Source: Actinoplanes oblitus
GTDB lineage: Bacteria > Actinomycetota > Actinomycetes > Mycobacteriales > Micromonosporaceae
Direction: 5' to 3'
Length of the DNA stretch: 64,000 bases
Assembly: GCF_030252345.1 (NCBI RefSeq)
Contig: NZ_CP126980.1
Span: 4,045,501 to 4,109,500 of the forward strand
Notes under the pieces: model-generated
The model's input: only the letters and a program-made list of their open reading frames with translations
Told to the model about the DNA's origin: nothing
Database searches by the model: none
Shown: positions 16,531-24,172 of the stretch, piece by piece
Layout: every line of letters starts with the position of its first letter
How positions within the stretch are numbered: position 1 is the stretch's first letter
Program-made: the position numbers and the translations under genes

Positions 16531-17520
16531 TCAAGGCGCATCTACGTGCAGACTATCTGATCCAAGGGGATGGGTTGCAGAGTCAAAAAAGAGAACATTC
16601 TGGGGAGCTAGTCTCTCGCGTAAGCCTACTTGCTCCGATTCCGTTGCTGAAGCCGCCCTCATCCCGATAGCAACGTTTCGGCGGGCTCCCATTTGGATTG
16701 CCTTCACAATGTGATCATCCCACTCCTTAGATAAGCTATGCCCAAAGATGACCACATTGCTACTGTCGGCGATCAACGCCTCGAAAGCCATTCGAAGATA
16801 GTCCGACTCTCGAATAGCTTCAGCCTTCTTCCTGGCGCTAGCTTCTGAAATCAACAAAGGTACGCGGTCTGGATGAGCCGAAAGGTGCGATGCGTCGAGA
16901 AGCGAGTCTCCGCTCAAGACCCACTTGCCGGTAACTCCACTGACCGGATTGGCCCACAAGTGAATTCCACCATGCAAATAATGCACTACGGTCGCATCGC
17001 CTATCACTGCAATATTTGATGGATCAAATGTGTGGTCTGCCGTCCAGAACCGGTCCTTTATCCGTCGCCTAGAATCATCTGTCGCCATGGTTGCCCAGTA
17101 GGGCAGAAGATCGTAGTTTGTCGTGTATACGTCACGGTAGCGATTCAGCGCTACAGCTATGTCCGCGAGTAGATCGATGCTCAGCAACCCGTGCGGAACA
17201 TGCACGCCTCGCACCGCATCGAATAATGACTGACGTATTTCGGCATGCAGCGCCTTCGTTGCAGCCTCATCGCGCCCAAGCGCCCTATCGGTTAGCGCTG
17301 CATAGTGGGTAACCTTCAGTATCTGTTCGAAGTTGGTCGTTGCGAGAGCCTCGAAGATTGACTTTGCCCCTCCGCTCAAATTCGGCTTGGCCTTCTCGAA
17401 GAGGGAGTCATACTTGAATGCAGGCCATACATTGATACTGAAACCGTTTCCGAGGATCAATGATCCCCATGTTGTTGCCTTTGCTAGATCACTCCAGTCC
17501 AGTAGCGAAGCGCCTGCCAC
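16531..17520 (-). CDS. DUF4917 / SIR2-like protein, possible defence gene
   Basis: The 329-residue product carries the DUF4917 pattern: LILGNGFSIN near the N-terminus (nucleotide-binding-like glycine loop), ALATTNFEQIL, VYTTNYDLLPYW and VVHYLHGGIHLW, then a C-terminal block VVIFGHSLSKEWDDHIVKAI. These blocks resemble the SIR2-like fold, which in bacterial defence proteins hydrolyses NAD; activity here is inference. GTG at 17518-17520 follows a strong AAGGAGGG. The gene is visibly AT-richer than its neighbours, a sign of separate transfer. It stands alone between the metabolic cluster and a regulator. Confidence 0.75.
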   Translation of the reverse strand: MAGASLLDWSDLAKATTWGSLILGNGFSINVWPAFKYDSLFEKAKPNLSGGAKSIFEALATTNFEQILKVTHYAALTDRALGRDEAATKALHAEIRQSLFDAVRGVHVPHGLLSIDLLADIAVALNRYRDVYTTNYDLLPYWATMATDDSRRRIKDRFWTADHTFDPSNIAVIGDATVVHYLHGGIHLWANPVSGVTGKWVLSGDSLLDASHLSAHPDRVPLLISEASARKKAEAIRESDYLRMAFEALIADSSNVVIFGHSLSKEWDDHIVKAIQMGARRNVAIGMRAASATESEQVGLRERLAPQNVLFFDSATHPLGSDSLHVDAP

Positions 17521-17865
17521 TTTCCCTCCTTGGCGTTACGGATCTTGATGCACAATTCTCTCTCAGGTGAGTACCTATCGCGGCTGTTTCAGGTAAGGGG
17601 CACCAAGCTCATCCTGCTGTGATACGTTGGAGGCGGTTCGAGCTACTCAAAAGAGCTACGTGGCGATTTTCTTGCTGGACTCCGGCACTGAATCGATCGC
17701 CAATGCGCGAGTTCATGCTGCCATCTCACAGGCATAGCGATTTTCGGTCCGTCATCGCGTCGAAATAGTGGAAGCCCATCGGTGGGCGCAACGAGTAGAA
17801 CCAGCTGCAAAGTCCCAGACGGTCTCGCTGTCATCATGCCGCCGCTCTCGGGTGCTGGGATGGAT
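17521..17865. other. intergenic region, no gene seen
   Basis: This region lies between the DUF4917 start and the end of the leftward XRE regulator. It carries the AAGGAGGG ribosome binding site of the DUF4917 gene and, presumably, its promoter. Open frames here are shadows with poor composition. Confidence 0.4.
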
Positions 17866-19491
17866 TCATAAGCCGACTCCCATCTGTTCGGCCAGCTCTG
17901 CGATGGGCGCCGGTGGGGTTCCCCGCGTGCGTCGCAGCACCTCGGAGAGGACTTCGTGGGCAAGCGGGCGACATCGGATTTCGGACGGGGCGAGCCGGTC
18001 GCCCTCCAGCAGCATTTCGCTGGCCTTCTCGATGTCACCGACCTGGGTGTACCCGCGGGCGATGTCGAGGTAGTGGCGCGCGCGGCGTTCGGGCAAAATG
18101 GCCGACAATTTTTCTTGGTCGAGACGTTCGTGGCACTCCACCGCCGACCGCCCATCGCCGAGCTCGACCGCGGCCGCCGCCCGGTGCAGTTGCACGTTGA
18201 TCGGGCCGAAGCTGGTCCAGTAATCGTCCTGCCCGCCACCCAGCTCCTGGGCGGCCTCCTCGGCCCCGGCGATCAAGTCGCGCACGGTGGCGCTGTGGCC
18301 GATCCGGGCTGCCGCCATCGCCCCGTTGAGCAGCAGCATCCCGTAGACGCTGAGCCGTTCCTGGGCGCGGTCCTGACTGCTTACGGCCAGCCGGTTAGCG
18401 ATGTTGACGTTGACGTCCAGCGCCGGTCGCACCCGGCCGAGTGAGAGCAGCGCACTCGCCACCCGGTGGCTGGCCCGGCCGGACAGCAGTTGGTCGCCGG
18501 CCCGCTGGGAAACCGCGATCGACCGGTCCGCGGCCAGCCAGGACAGCTCGTGCTCACCGACCTTGCGCAGGACCGACGAGGCGATCTGGTAGACCTGGCC
18601 GAGCAGATGGGCAGCCACGCTGGCCTCCTGGCCGTTGGCGTAGGCGCTGTCAGCCCCCTGGGCGTCGCGCAGAAGTTTCGGCAGCGACCGGGCCAGGTCG
18701 ACGTACTTCGCATGCTGGTATCTCAGCCAGGCATAGCAGACGGCCTTGCGAAGCTCTGCCAACGGCGGCGAGGGCGGAGGCTCCTGGCAGAATGCGCTCA
18801 TCTGGTCGTAGCGTTCCAGGGCGGCGCGGATCTCTTCGACCTCGACCTGGTCGATGCAGTTCAGCATCTCAGGCCGCCGTTCGGCATCGTTGCCCAGAAG
18901 AGCTTCGACGTCGACTTGGAGCACCTCGGCGATGTCGTAGACCACGGAGAACTTGTCGAGCCGGCGAACTCCCCGTTCCACCTTGTCGACCCAGGCCTTG
19001 GATTTACCCAGCCGGTCCGCGAAAACCTGTTGGGACATCATTCGTCGACATCGCCAGTAAGCAACACGGCGCCCGATCGGCAAGCCATCGGGCCGGGTGC
19101 GGGAACGGGTGGACCACGTCGTTGCGACGGTGCCGGTGACACCCGCCTTGACAACGCTTCGTTTGCGGCGGGCCGGCGAGGCGAGATGGAGAGTCTCCAA
19201 GACGGGCTCCGGAACACCGAAGTAGCGATCAGCCAAGAGGACGGCCAAGTCTGCAGGTGGGGGTGTCGAGAAAGTCGCCTTTCCCTGGGACAGGTGGGTA
19301 TACCAGTTCAACAGCCACCGGTGGAAGTGATCTTCGTGTGTGAACAGGATGAGGCGGCGAAGCAAAGCGCTGAGCGTTGACCGGTGTGCGGCGGTGAGTG
19401 CCGCCCGGCCGTTGAGCCAAGCGTTATCACGGAGATCGTGTCCTGGGTGCGACCTGGCCTGAAAGCGTCCTTCATGGCACGCCAAGAGCAC
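17866..19491 (-). CDS. XRE-family regulator with C-terminal TPR-like repeats; N-terminus uncertain
   Basis: From about 19115 leftward the product is a typical actinobacterial regulator: a helix-turn-helix (IGRRVAYWRCRRMMSQQVFADRLGKSKAWVDKVERGVRRLDK), then LDKFSVVYDIAEVLQVDVEALLG, then about 300 residues of helical repeats ending SEVLRRTRG...ELAEQMGVGL. No ATG or GTG lies just before the domain. The frame stays open a further 115 residues to GTG 19491 (HRSTLSALLRRLILFTHEDHFHRWLLNWYTHLSQG), and this extension has good codon character but does not look like a regulator. It may be the tail of a neighbouring gene fused in frame by a deletion. The coordinates give the whole open frame. Confidence 0.7.
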   Translation of the reverse strand: MLLACHEGRFQARSHPGHDLRDNAWLNGRAALTAAHRSTLSALLRRLILFTHEDHFHRWLLNWYTHLSQGKATFSTPPPADLAVLLADRYFGVPEPVLETLHLASPARRKRSVVKAGVTGTVATTWSTRSRTRPDGLPIGRRVAYWRCRRMMSQQVFADRLGKSKAWVDKVERGVRRLDKFSVVYDIAEVLQVDVEALLGNDAERRPEMLNCIDQVEVEEIRAALERYDQMSAFCQEPPPSPPLAELRKAVCYAWLRYQHAKYVDLARSLPKLLRDAQGADSAYANGQEASVAAHLLGQVYQIASSVLRKVGEHELSWLAADRSIAVSQRAGDQLLSGRASHRVASALLSLGRVRPALDVNVNIANRLAVSSQDRAQERLSVYGMLLLNGAMAAARIGHSATVRDLIAGAEEAAQELGGGQDDYWTSFGPINVQLHRAAAAVELGDGRSAVECHERLDQEKLSAILPERRARHYLDIARGYTQVGDIEKASEMLLEGDRLAPSEIRCRPLAHEVLSEVLRRTRGTPPAPIAELAEQMGVGL

Positions 19492-19835
19492 GCCACACCA
19501 ATCTCACCTTCAACACCAGCGGTGGTGATCGCCAGGCGGCGGCCGCTCACTGACTCAATATTCAGGGCGGGAATCCCATGCCGTGCGGCGGGAACGGCTT
19601 CGCCTGCCGTCAGCGAGCTGGCGAACATCGGCTCCACACCGTCCGGGACGTGAAGTGTCAGACCCGCTGCTGACGGCCGTACCGCCCGGATGCCGAACAC
19701 CATCGTCCCGCTCACCGGCGACCGCTGCCAGGCCATGCAGCACAGCATGCGATGCAGAAAGATTGCCTCGATCCACTCCTGGTCGCTACCAGCGGCGTCA
19801 GGGATCAACCGTTGCCCTGCCCCAAAGGGTTCCAT
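19308..19835 (-). pseudogene. hypothetical gene, probably frameshifted near 19490
   Basis: From ATG 19835 (behind GGCGGGTGGGGA) the frame encodes plausible protein down to about GVEGEIGVA near 19490. After that its own frame, ending at 19308, has poor composition, while the overlapping frame (LACHEGRFQARSHPGHDLRDN...) reads well. The simplest view is a single-base frameshift joining these two halves. The family is not recognised. It lies 62 bases behind the small membrane protein gene and is probably in one operon with it. Confidence 0.4.
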
Positions 19836-19897
19836 TTCCCCACCCGCCTCCCGGTACTGCTCACCGGTGAAAATGCCCCGACGACGAACGGAGCGCC

Positions 19898-20125
19898 TCA
19901 CCGTTGCCGCATCCCGGCAGTTGAGCCGATCACGTCGCAGCTCCACGTGCGAAGCTCACGCACCAATTTCAAACCGAGGTCGCCGTGCGTTGCGGGGCGT
20001 ACCACTGCCGTGATCCACACCAGAGTTGCGGAACACGCAATGACCAGAACAGGAATGTGAGCAATCGCCACGATCAGTGGGCGGAAAACCGCACCAGACA
20101 AGGGTAAAGGGCCGAACGTGGGCAT
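19898..20125 (-). CDS. small membrane protein, 75 aa
   Basis: The product has 75 residues with one strong transmembrane segment (LIVAIAHIPVLVIACSATLVWITAV, about residues 17-41), then a charged cytoplasmic-type tail (LGLKLVRELRTW). The ATG at 20123-20125 follows GGAGCGGAGAT, a good ribosome binding site. It precedes the frameshifted gene on the same strand. No family name can be assigned. Confidence 0.55.
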   Translation of the reverse strand: MPTFGPLPLSGAVFRPLIVAIAHIPVLVIACSATLVWITAVVRPATHGDLGLKLVRELRTWSCDVIGSTAGMRQR

Positions 20126-20242
20126 GAATATCTCCGCTCCGCTTTACCCGGTCAGCGGCTTTGAGATCTGCCAGATATCGACCACCATTGCGAGTTCACA
20201 CTGCGGAGAGCTGTTAACACTTGGGCTGCCATGTAGGGAACC

Positions 20243-20560
20243 ATGTCCGGGAGCTCCCGACAGCCGGGCCGCCGCAACGGCCATGCAGACAGAGTACCAA
20301 GGTCGTCGATTCGCGTACTAGTCAACGACACGTATGAGGTACACCGGCGAAGTGGCCTGCTGGTCAAAGCGAGGCTCCAGCCCAAATCGCGCCCTCTCAT
20401 CGGCAGTTCAGGATGCCGGCGGGCCGAGCAACGGCAGGAGGTGGCCAGCCAGGGTGTGGGTGTTCATCTCCTGGGTACTCGGCTGGTGCACGAAGAGCAC
20501 CCGCCTGGTTTCGACGGAGATGTCGTGATGGGCGCCGACGGGCTGGAGGTGAACCTATGA
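20243..20560 (+). CDS. possible hypothetical protein coupled to the DUF4262 gene
   Basis: This frame of 105 codons ends in an ATGA overlap with the DUF4262 start. Its second half reads reasonably (VHLLGTRLVHEEHPPGFDGDVVMGADGLEVNL), while its first half is basic and weak. No good ribosome binding site precedes ATG 20243, so a real gene may start later. The overlap is the main support. Confidence 0.28.
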   Translation: MSGSSRQPGRRNGHADRVPRSSIRVLVNDTYEVHRRSGLLVKARLQPKSRPLIGSSGCRRAEQRQEVASQGVGVHLLGTRLVHEEHPPGFDGDVVMGADGLEVNL

Positions 20561-21024
20561 CGGCCGGACAGCAAGAAATTGGGCTTGGCCAGATCGGCGA
20601 GGATATCAAGTGTACCGGTGTCCATCTGCAGTTCGTGCCGCAGCCGATTCTGCTGGAAACGTGCTGGTACACGATCGGTCTCACTGGCCACGGACTTCCT
20701 GAAATGATCTTGTTCGGGCTACCGCCTGATATCTCCCGACCTGTCCTGCGCGTCGTCGCCTCTGAGGTCATCGCGGGTCGGCGAACATTCACTCCCGGCC
20801 AGTGTGCCGACGACGTAATCGAGGGCCACCCGGTTCAGTTCGTCGCAGTGACCGAGCCCGCCCGCCACCTGCCCGTTGCCGCTCTGTTCTACGGCGGCAC
20901 AGACTTCGCCGTTGAGGCCTTGCAGATCGTATGGCCCGACCGGTACCTCCGCTGGCCCTGGCAACCCGGCACGCACCTGAACGACATGCCGGTGCTCGGC
21001 CGGCCAACCTCGTTCGGCTCGTAG
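20557..21024 (+). CDS. DUF4262 domain protein
   Basis: The 155-residue product matches DUF4262: CWYTIGLTGHGLPEMILFGLPPD near the N-terminus, a central EVIAGRRTFTPGQ, and the closing ALQIVWPDRYLRWPWQPG. Function is unknown; such genes are frequent singletons on actinobacterial and proteobacterial accessory DNA. GGAGGTGA precedes the ATG at 20557, ruling out the longer upstream frame. It is followed by transposase debris on the other strand. Confidence 0.82.
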   Translation: MTAGQQEIGLGQIGEDIKCTGVHLQFVPQPILLETCWYTIGLTGHGLPEMILFGLPPDISRPVLRVVASEVIAGRRTFTPGQCADDVIEGHPVQFVAVTEPARHLPVAALFYGGTDFAVEALQIVWPDRYLRWPWQPGTHLNDMPVLGRPTSFGS

Positions 21025-21058
21025 GACCGCCGCAAAGAGGGCGTAACAGTAAGTGTGA

Positions 21059-21225
21059 TCATGCGGCTTTGGCGAGTAGGCGGGTGAACCGCTGAGCAGG
21101 GGTGTCGCAGTCGAGGATCTTGCGGGGCGGTTGTTGAGTTCGCTGGTCACCGCGGTCAGGTCCTCGGGGGTGTGCACGCTCAGGTCGTTGCTCTTGGGAA
21201 GTACTGGCGGAACAGGCCGTTAGTG
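21059..21225 (-). pseudogene. IS30-family transposase 3' remnant with frameshifts
   Basis: Leftward from about 21225 the three frames together spell the conserved end of IS30 transposases. These are NGLFRQYFP, then SNDLSVHTPEDLTAVTSELNNRP, then RKILDCDTPAQRFTRLLAKAA ending at 21059. At least two frame changes separate the pieces, and the catalytic part is absent. It is a decayed insertion sequence fragment. Upstream sequence to about 21440 shows no further recognisable transposase. Confidence 0.8.
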
Positions 21226-21481
21226 TTTTAGTTGGAGCTGCGTTGCCGAGGGCTGCTGCCAGCTGCCCTATGCGGCGCCTATCGAGGACAAGCCGATCGG
21301 TCCGTCCCGTACTCGGCGAGTAGGTCGGCGGCCGGGACCGTGGGTCCGGCCGGCGCTGGTCGGCGTGCCGGGTAGGGGTTGGCGGCTTTGCCCACAACGT
21401 GCTCGCCGTGGGAACGGCGCCGGTCAGCGTGTGACGGGCCTCCACGCTGACCGGCGGACGAACTGTCGCGTCACTGTGGTG

Positions 21482-22213
21482 TCAGTTGATGCGCTGGCCG
21501 TCGAGGAAGATCACGCCGCTCGGTCCGTCGCCGGGCAGGGTCGCGGCCTTCGCGATCCAGCCGGCCGCCACCGAGGGCGGCGCGTCCTGCTCGTCGGTTC
21601 CGAGTTCGGGGTGGGTGTCGGCCCGGCCGGGGTCGACCGCGTTGACGAGGACGTTCGTGTTGCGGAACGCGGCCGCGAGCATCACGGTGAGGTGGTTGAG
21701 CGTGTACTTGGCGAATGAGTAGGCCGGCGCTCCGACGTCGCCGGGCTGTTGCGCCAGGTACGTGATCTGCTGATAGGCGCCGCTGGAGATGTTGACGACG
21801 CGCGCCGCGGGCGCGGCCTCGAGCAGGTGGCGCAGCGCCACGGTGAGCGCCCACGGGCCGACGACGTTGACGTCGAACGCGGCCTGGATGTCGTCGGTAG
21901 GCGCGTCGAGCGCGGTGCCCGTGTTCATGTCGGGGAACACGCTTGCGTTGTTGATCAGGGCGTCGAGGTGGCCGTGGTCCTTCTGGATGTGCTCGGCCAA
22001 GCTCGGGACTTCGTCGGTCGCGCGCAGGTCGAGTCGGCGGCCTTCAGCGCTGTGCCCCTCGGCGCGCAGCGTGCTCGCCTGCTCCTGTGCCTGGGCGTCG
22101 GTCCGTGCGGTCACGATGACGTGAAATGCCTGCTGGGCGAGCGCGTGGGCGGTGGCAAAGCCAATGCCTTGGGCCCGGCCGACGCCGGTGACGAGTGCGA
22201 TCTTCTGGCTCAT
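21482..22213 (-). CDS. short-chain dehydrogenase/reductase
   Basis: The 243-residue product is a classical SDR: the nucleotide-binding TGVGRAQGIGFATA, the NNAS motif (LINNASVFPD), the serine in VVNISSGAYQ, the catalytic pair YSFAK, and the post-catalytic VNAVDPGRADT. It would catalyse an NAD(P)-dependent oxidoreduction of an unknown substrate in the cytoplasm. AGAGGAAGAG precedes the ATG at 22211-22213. It stands alone as cargo beside the IS30 remnant. Confidence 0.92.
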   Translation of the reverse strand: MSQKIALVTGVGRAQGIGFATAHALAQQAFHVIVTARTDAQAQEQASTLRAEGHSAEGRRLDLRATDEVPSLAEHIQKDHGHLDALINNASVFPDMNTGTALDAPTDDIQAAFDVNVVGPWALTVALRHLLEAAPAARVVNISSGAYQQITYLAQQPGDVGAPAYSFAKYTLNHLTVMLAAAFRNTNVLVNAVDPGRADTHPELGTDEQDAPPSVAAGWIAKAATLPGDGPSGVIFLDGQRIN

Positions 22214-22417
22214 GCGACTCTTCCTCTGGTGGTGATGCCGGCGGCGCTTAAGCTCCAGGAGAATTGATCATGCTCGGCTGCCGAACGCGGCGCTGAGGCT
22301 TACTGACCTTCGGCGCCGATACCCACTAACGAGATCACAGGGCAGACGGCGCTGACGGCTGGGGTGCTGCCAGATCCCGAGGGAAAGTGCAGGCCAGGCC
22401 CACGTTGGCTTGGAGGG

Positions 22418-22447
22418 CGACAACCGGCGACAACCGCAGACAACTAT
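22418..22447. repeat. 10-bp-period GACAAC array C upstream of the transfer operon
   Basis: Three contiguous units occur: CGACAACCGG, CGACAACCGC and AGACAACTAT, followed by CGGTTGG. The array lies 305 bases before the first transfer gene. The last unit is identical to the last unit of array B and to the outer unit of array A. This suggests that the Xis/BldC-like protein controls conjugation genes. Confidence 0.75.
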
Positions 22448-22751
22448 CGGTTGGTGTTGATCGACGGCATCGTCGATCTCGTGATCGTCGCTTGTTCGAG
22501 GCGGTAGCCGGTCGCTCGGGGGAGCGCTGGCGATGTGCCGGGCGGCTGTGCCGGAGGGGTGCGCAGCCGTACCGACGGCTACCGGCCGAGCGGGACTCGG
22601 CCAGGTGAGGGCCTTCGCGGGAATGTCCCGGAGCTGATGATCACCGGTCGCCGTTGGAGGCGGCCGTTGTCAGGTGCTGGCTGGCGGCTTTCGTCCCTGT
22701 TCGATCGCCGCCGGCCTGCTACCGCGGTCATCGACCAGCTCCGGGGGACGC
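22448..22751. other. leader region of the transfer operon
   Basis: No gene is seen. The region should contain the operon promoter; no clear consensus boxes are visible. GGGGGA just before 22752 is the ribosome binding site of the first gene. An in-frame upstream ATG at 22674 gives a longer but poorer start. Confidence 0.4.
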
Positions 22752-23798
22752 ATGACTCTGCCCGATCCACCGTCTTTCATCACTCGTGATCGGCGCCGCG
22801 CGGTGGCAGCTTCGACCGAGCCGCTGGACCCCAATCTTGCCGGAGGGCAGGCTGTCGCCGCGTCGTCCACCGCACCTCTGCTCCTGCCGCCTGCCGAGGC
22901 GGCACCGGTGCCGCCTCTCGGCCGCGCCGTAATACACGAGCCCCGGCCCGTGCCGAACCAGTTCGGGCCGGCCGACGTGGCCGAGCGGGCCTGGATCAAT
23001 GCTGCCGCCCTGCGGCCCGGCGCGCTGGTAGCAGTCTCGTCTGCTGACGGCGGAGTTGGCCGGTCCACCCTTGTCGCGGCTCTCGGCGGTCTACTGGCGC
23101 TCGCCGTGCCCGAGCCGGTTCTCGCCGTGGACATGGTCTCGGCCCCGTGGGGTGGGCTCGGAGCGCGGGTCGGGCGGCAGAACCGGGCGACGGTCTGGGA
23201 CACCGTCGACAATCTGAAGTCCTTGACCAGCCGCAGCGACGTCGAACACTTCGCGCAACGCGGCCCGTCGGGGCTGCTCGCGCTGGTCGGCGAGACCGAG
23301 GGCCGGGAACGCCGGCCGCCTCGCCATGACGAAGCGGCGGCGCTGGCGGACCGGCTGCGATGGCTGTTCCCGCTGACTGTCTGTGATCTCTCCCCGGCCG
23401 TGAGCAGTGCGGTGTGGCGCACCGTGGTTGCGGCCACCGTCCCCGTGCTGGTTGCCCGGGCGACCACAGACGGCCTGCGGCACGCCATGCGTCTGCTGAC
23501 ACAGCTGACGGCTGCCGGACATGCACAGCCGGCGCAGGCCTGCGTGCTGGTCGTGATGGCCACGTCGCCGTCGGTTCCCCGGCAGGTCCGTGCGTTGGTC
23601 CGGCAGGCCGACGACATCGCGGGGGCGGTGCTCGAGGTGCCGTACGACCCGAGCCTTGCCCAACCCGAGCCGATCGATCCGCGGCTGCTGCGCCGGCGCA
23701 CTCGTACCGCGCTGGTGCACGTCGCGGACGCGGTGCTGTCGCGGTGCGCGGTGCAGCGGCCGGCGTCGGCTCTCTCCCACCAGGAGCGTGCCTCATGA
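22752..23798 (+). CDS. ParA/MinD-like ATPase of the transfer operon
   Basis: The 348-residue product begins with a disordered, Pro/Ala-rich stretch of about 90 residues. A deviant Walker A (SADGGVGRSTL, about residues 97-107) follows, then AVDMVSAPWGGLGARV and a switch-like LTVCDLSPAVSSAV. Such MinD/ParA-like proteins open conjugation operons in many actinobacterial plasmids and are thought to help place or energise the transfer machinery; that role is inferred. GGGGGA precedes the ATG at 22752. Its stop overlaps the next start by ATGA. Confidence 0.8.
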   Translation: MTLPDPPSFITRDRRRAVAASTEPLDPNLAGGQAVAASSTAPLLLPPAEAAPVPPLGRAVIHEPRPVPNQFGPADVAERAWINAAALRPGALVAVSSADGGVGRSTLVAALGGLLALAVPEPVLAVDMVSAPWGGLGARVGRQNRATVWDTVDNLKSLTSRSDVEHFAQRGPSGLLALVGETEGRERRPPRHDEAAALADRLRWLFPLTVCDLSPAVSSAVWRTVVAATVPVLVARATTDGLRHAMRLLTQLTAAGHAQPAQACVLVVMATSPSVPRQVRALVRQADDIAGAVLEVPYDPSLAQPEPIDPRLLRRRTRTALVHVADAVLSRCAVQRPASALSHQERAS

Positions 23799-24172
23799 CC
23801 TTGACGACCATCGGCTATGACGTGGCGGCCCGGTTGCACACGGCGGTGCTGCAGGCGCCAGCCGACCCGACACCGACGCCAAAGTCGACGGGCACGCCGT
23901 TCGACTTCGACTGGAACCAAATTCACCCCGATCCGGGTGCTGTTGGGCCGAAGGCCGGGCTGTTCTACGAAATGGCCAATGCTCTGCTCTTCATAGGCGT
24001 CATCGCGGCGCTCAGCGGCCTGGTAGCCGGTGCGATCGCCTTCGGTGTCGGTCCCATTTTCGGCGCTCACATCATCAGCGACCGCGGCAAAAGCATGATG
24101 TGGAAGGCCGGCTTGGTCGCCGTCATCGTCGGGTCAGCGACCAGCATCGTCGCCTGGCTGCTGAGTAAGTGA
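23795..24172 (+). CDS. small two-helix membrane protein of the transfer operon
   Basis: The product has 125 residues with two transmembrane segments: ANALLFIGVIAALSGLVAGAIAF (about residues 62-84) and WKAGLVAVIVGSATSIVAWLL at the C-terminus. They are separated by a Gly-rich turn, after a Pro-rich N-terminal part. The layout resembles the small pilin-like or DUF6112-like proteins that follow the ATPase in actinobacterial type IV systems. ATGA overlap with the preceding stop and GTGA overlap with the next start show tight coupling. Confidence 0.7.
   Translation: MTLTTIGYDVAARLHTAVLQAPADPTPTPKSTGTPFDFDWNQIHPDPGAVGPKAGLFYEMANALLFIGVIAALSGLVAGAIAFGVGPIFGAHIISDRGKSMMWKAGLVAVIVGSATSIVAWLLSK

Noticed and set aside
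22674..24070. Long antisense open frame opposite the ParA-like gene
   Set aside because: It is a frame shadow of the ParA-like and small membrane-protein genes: Ser/Arg/Thr-rich composition, no ribosome binding site, no recognisable motif.
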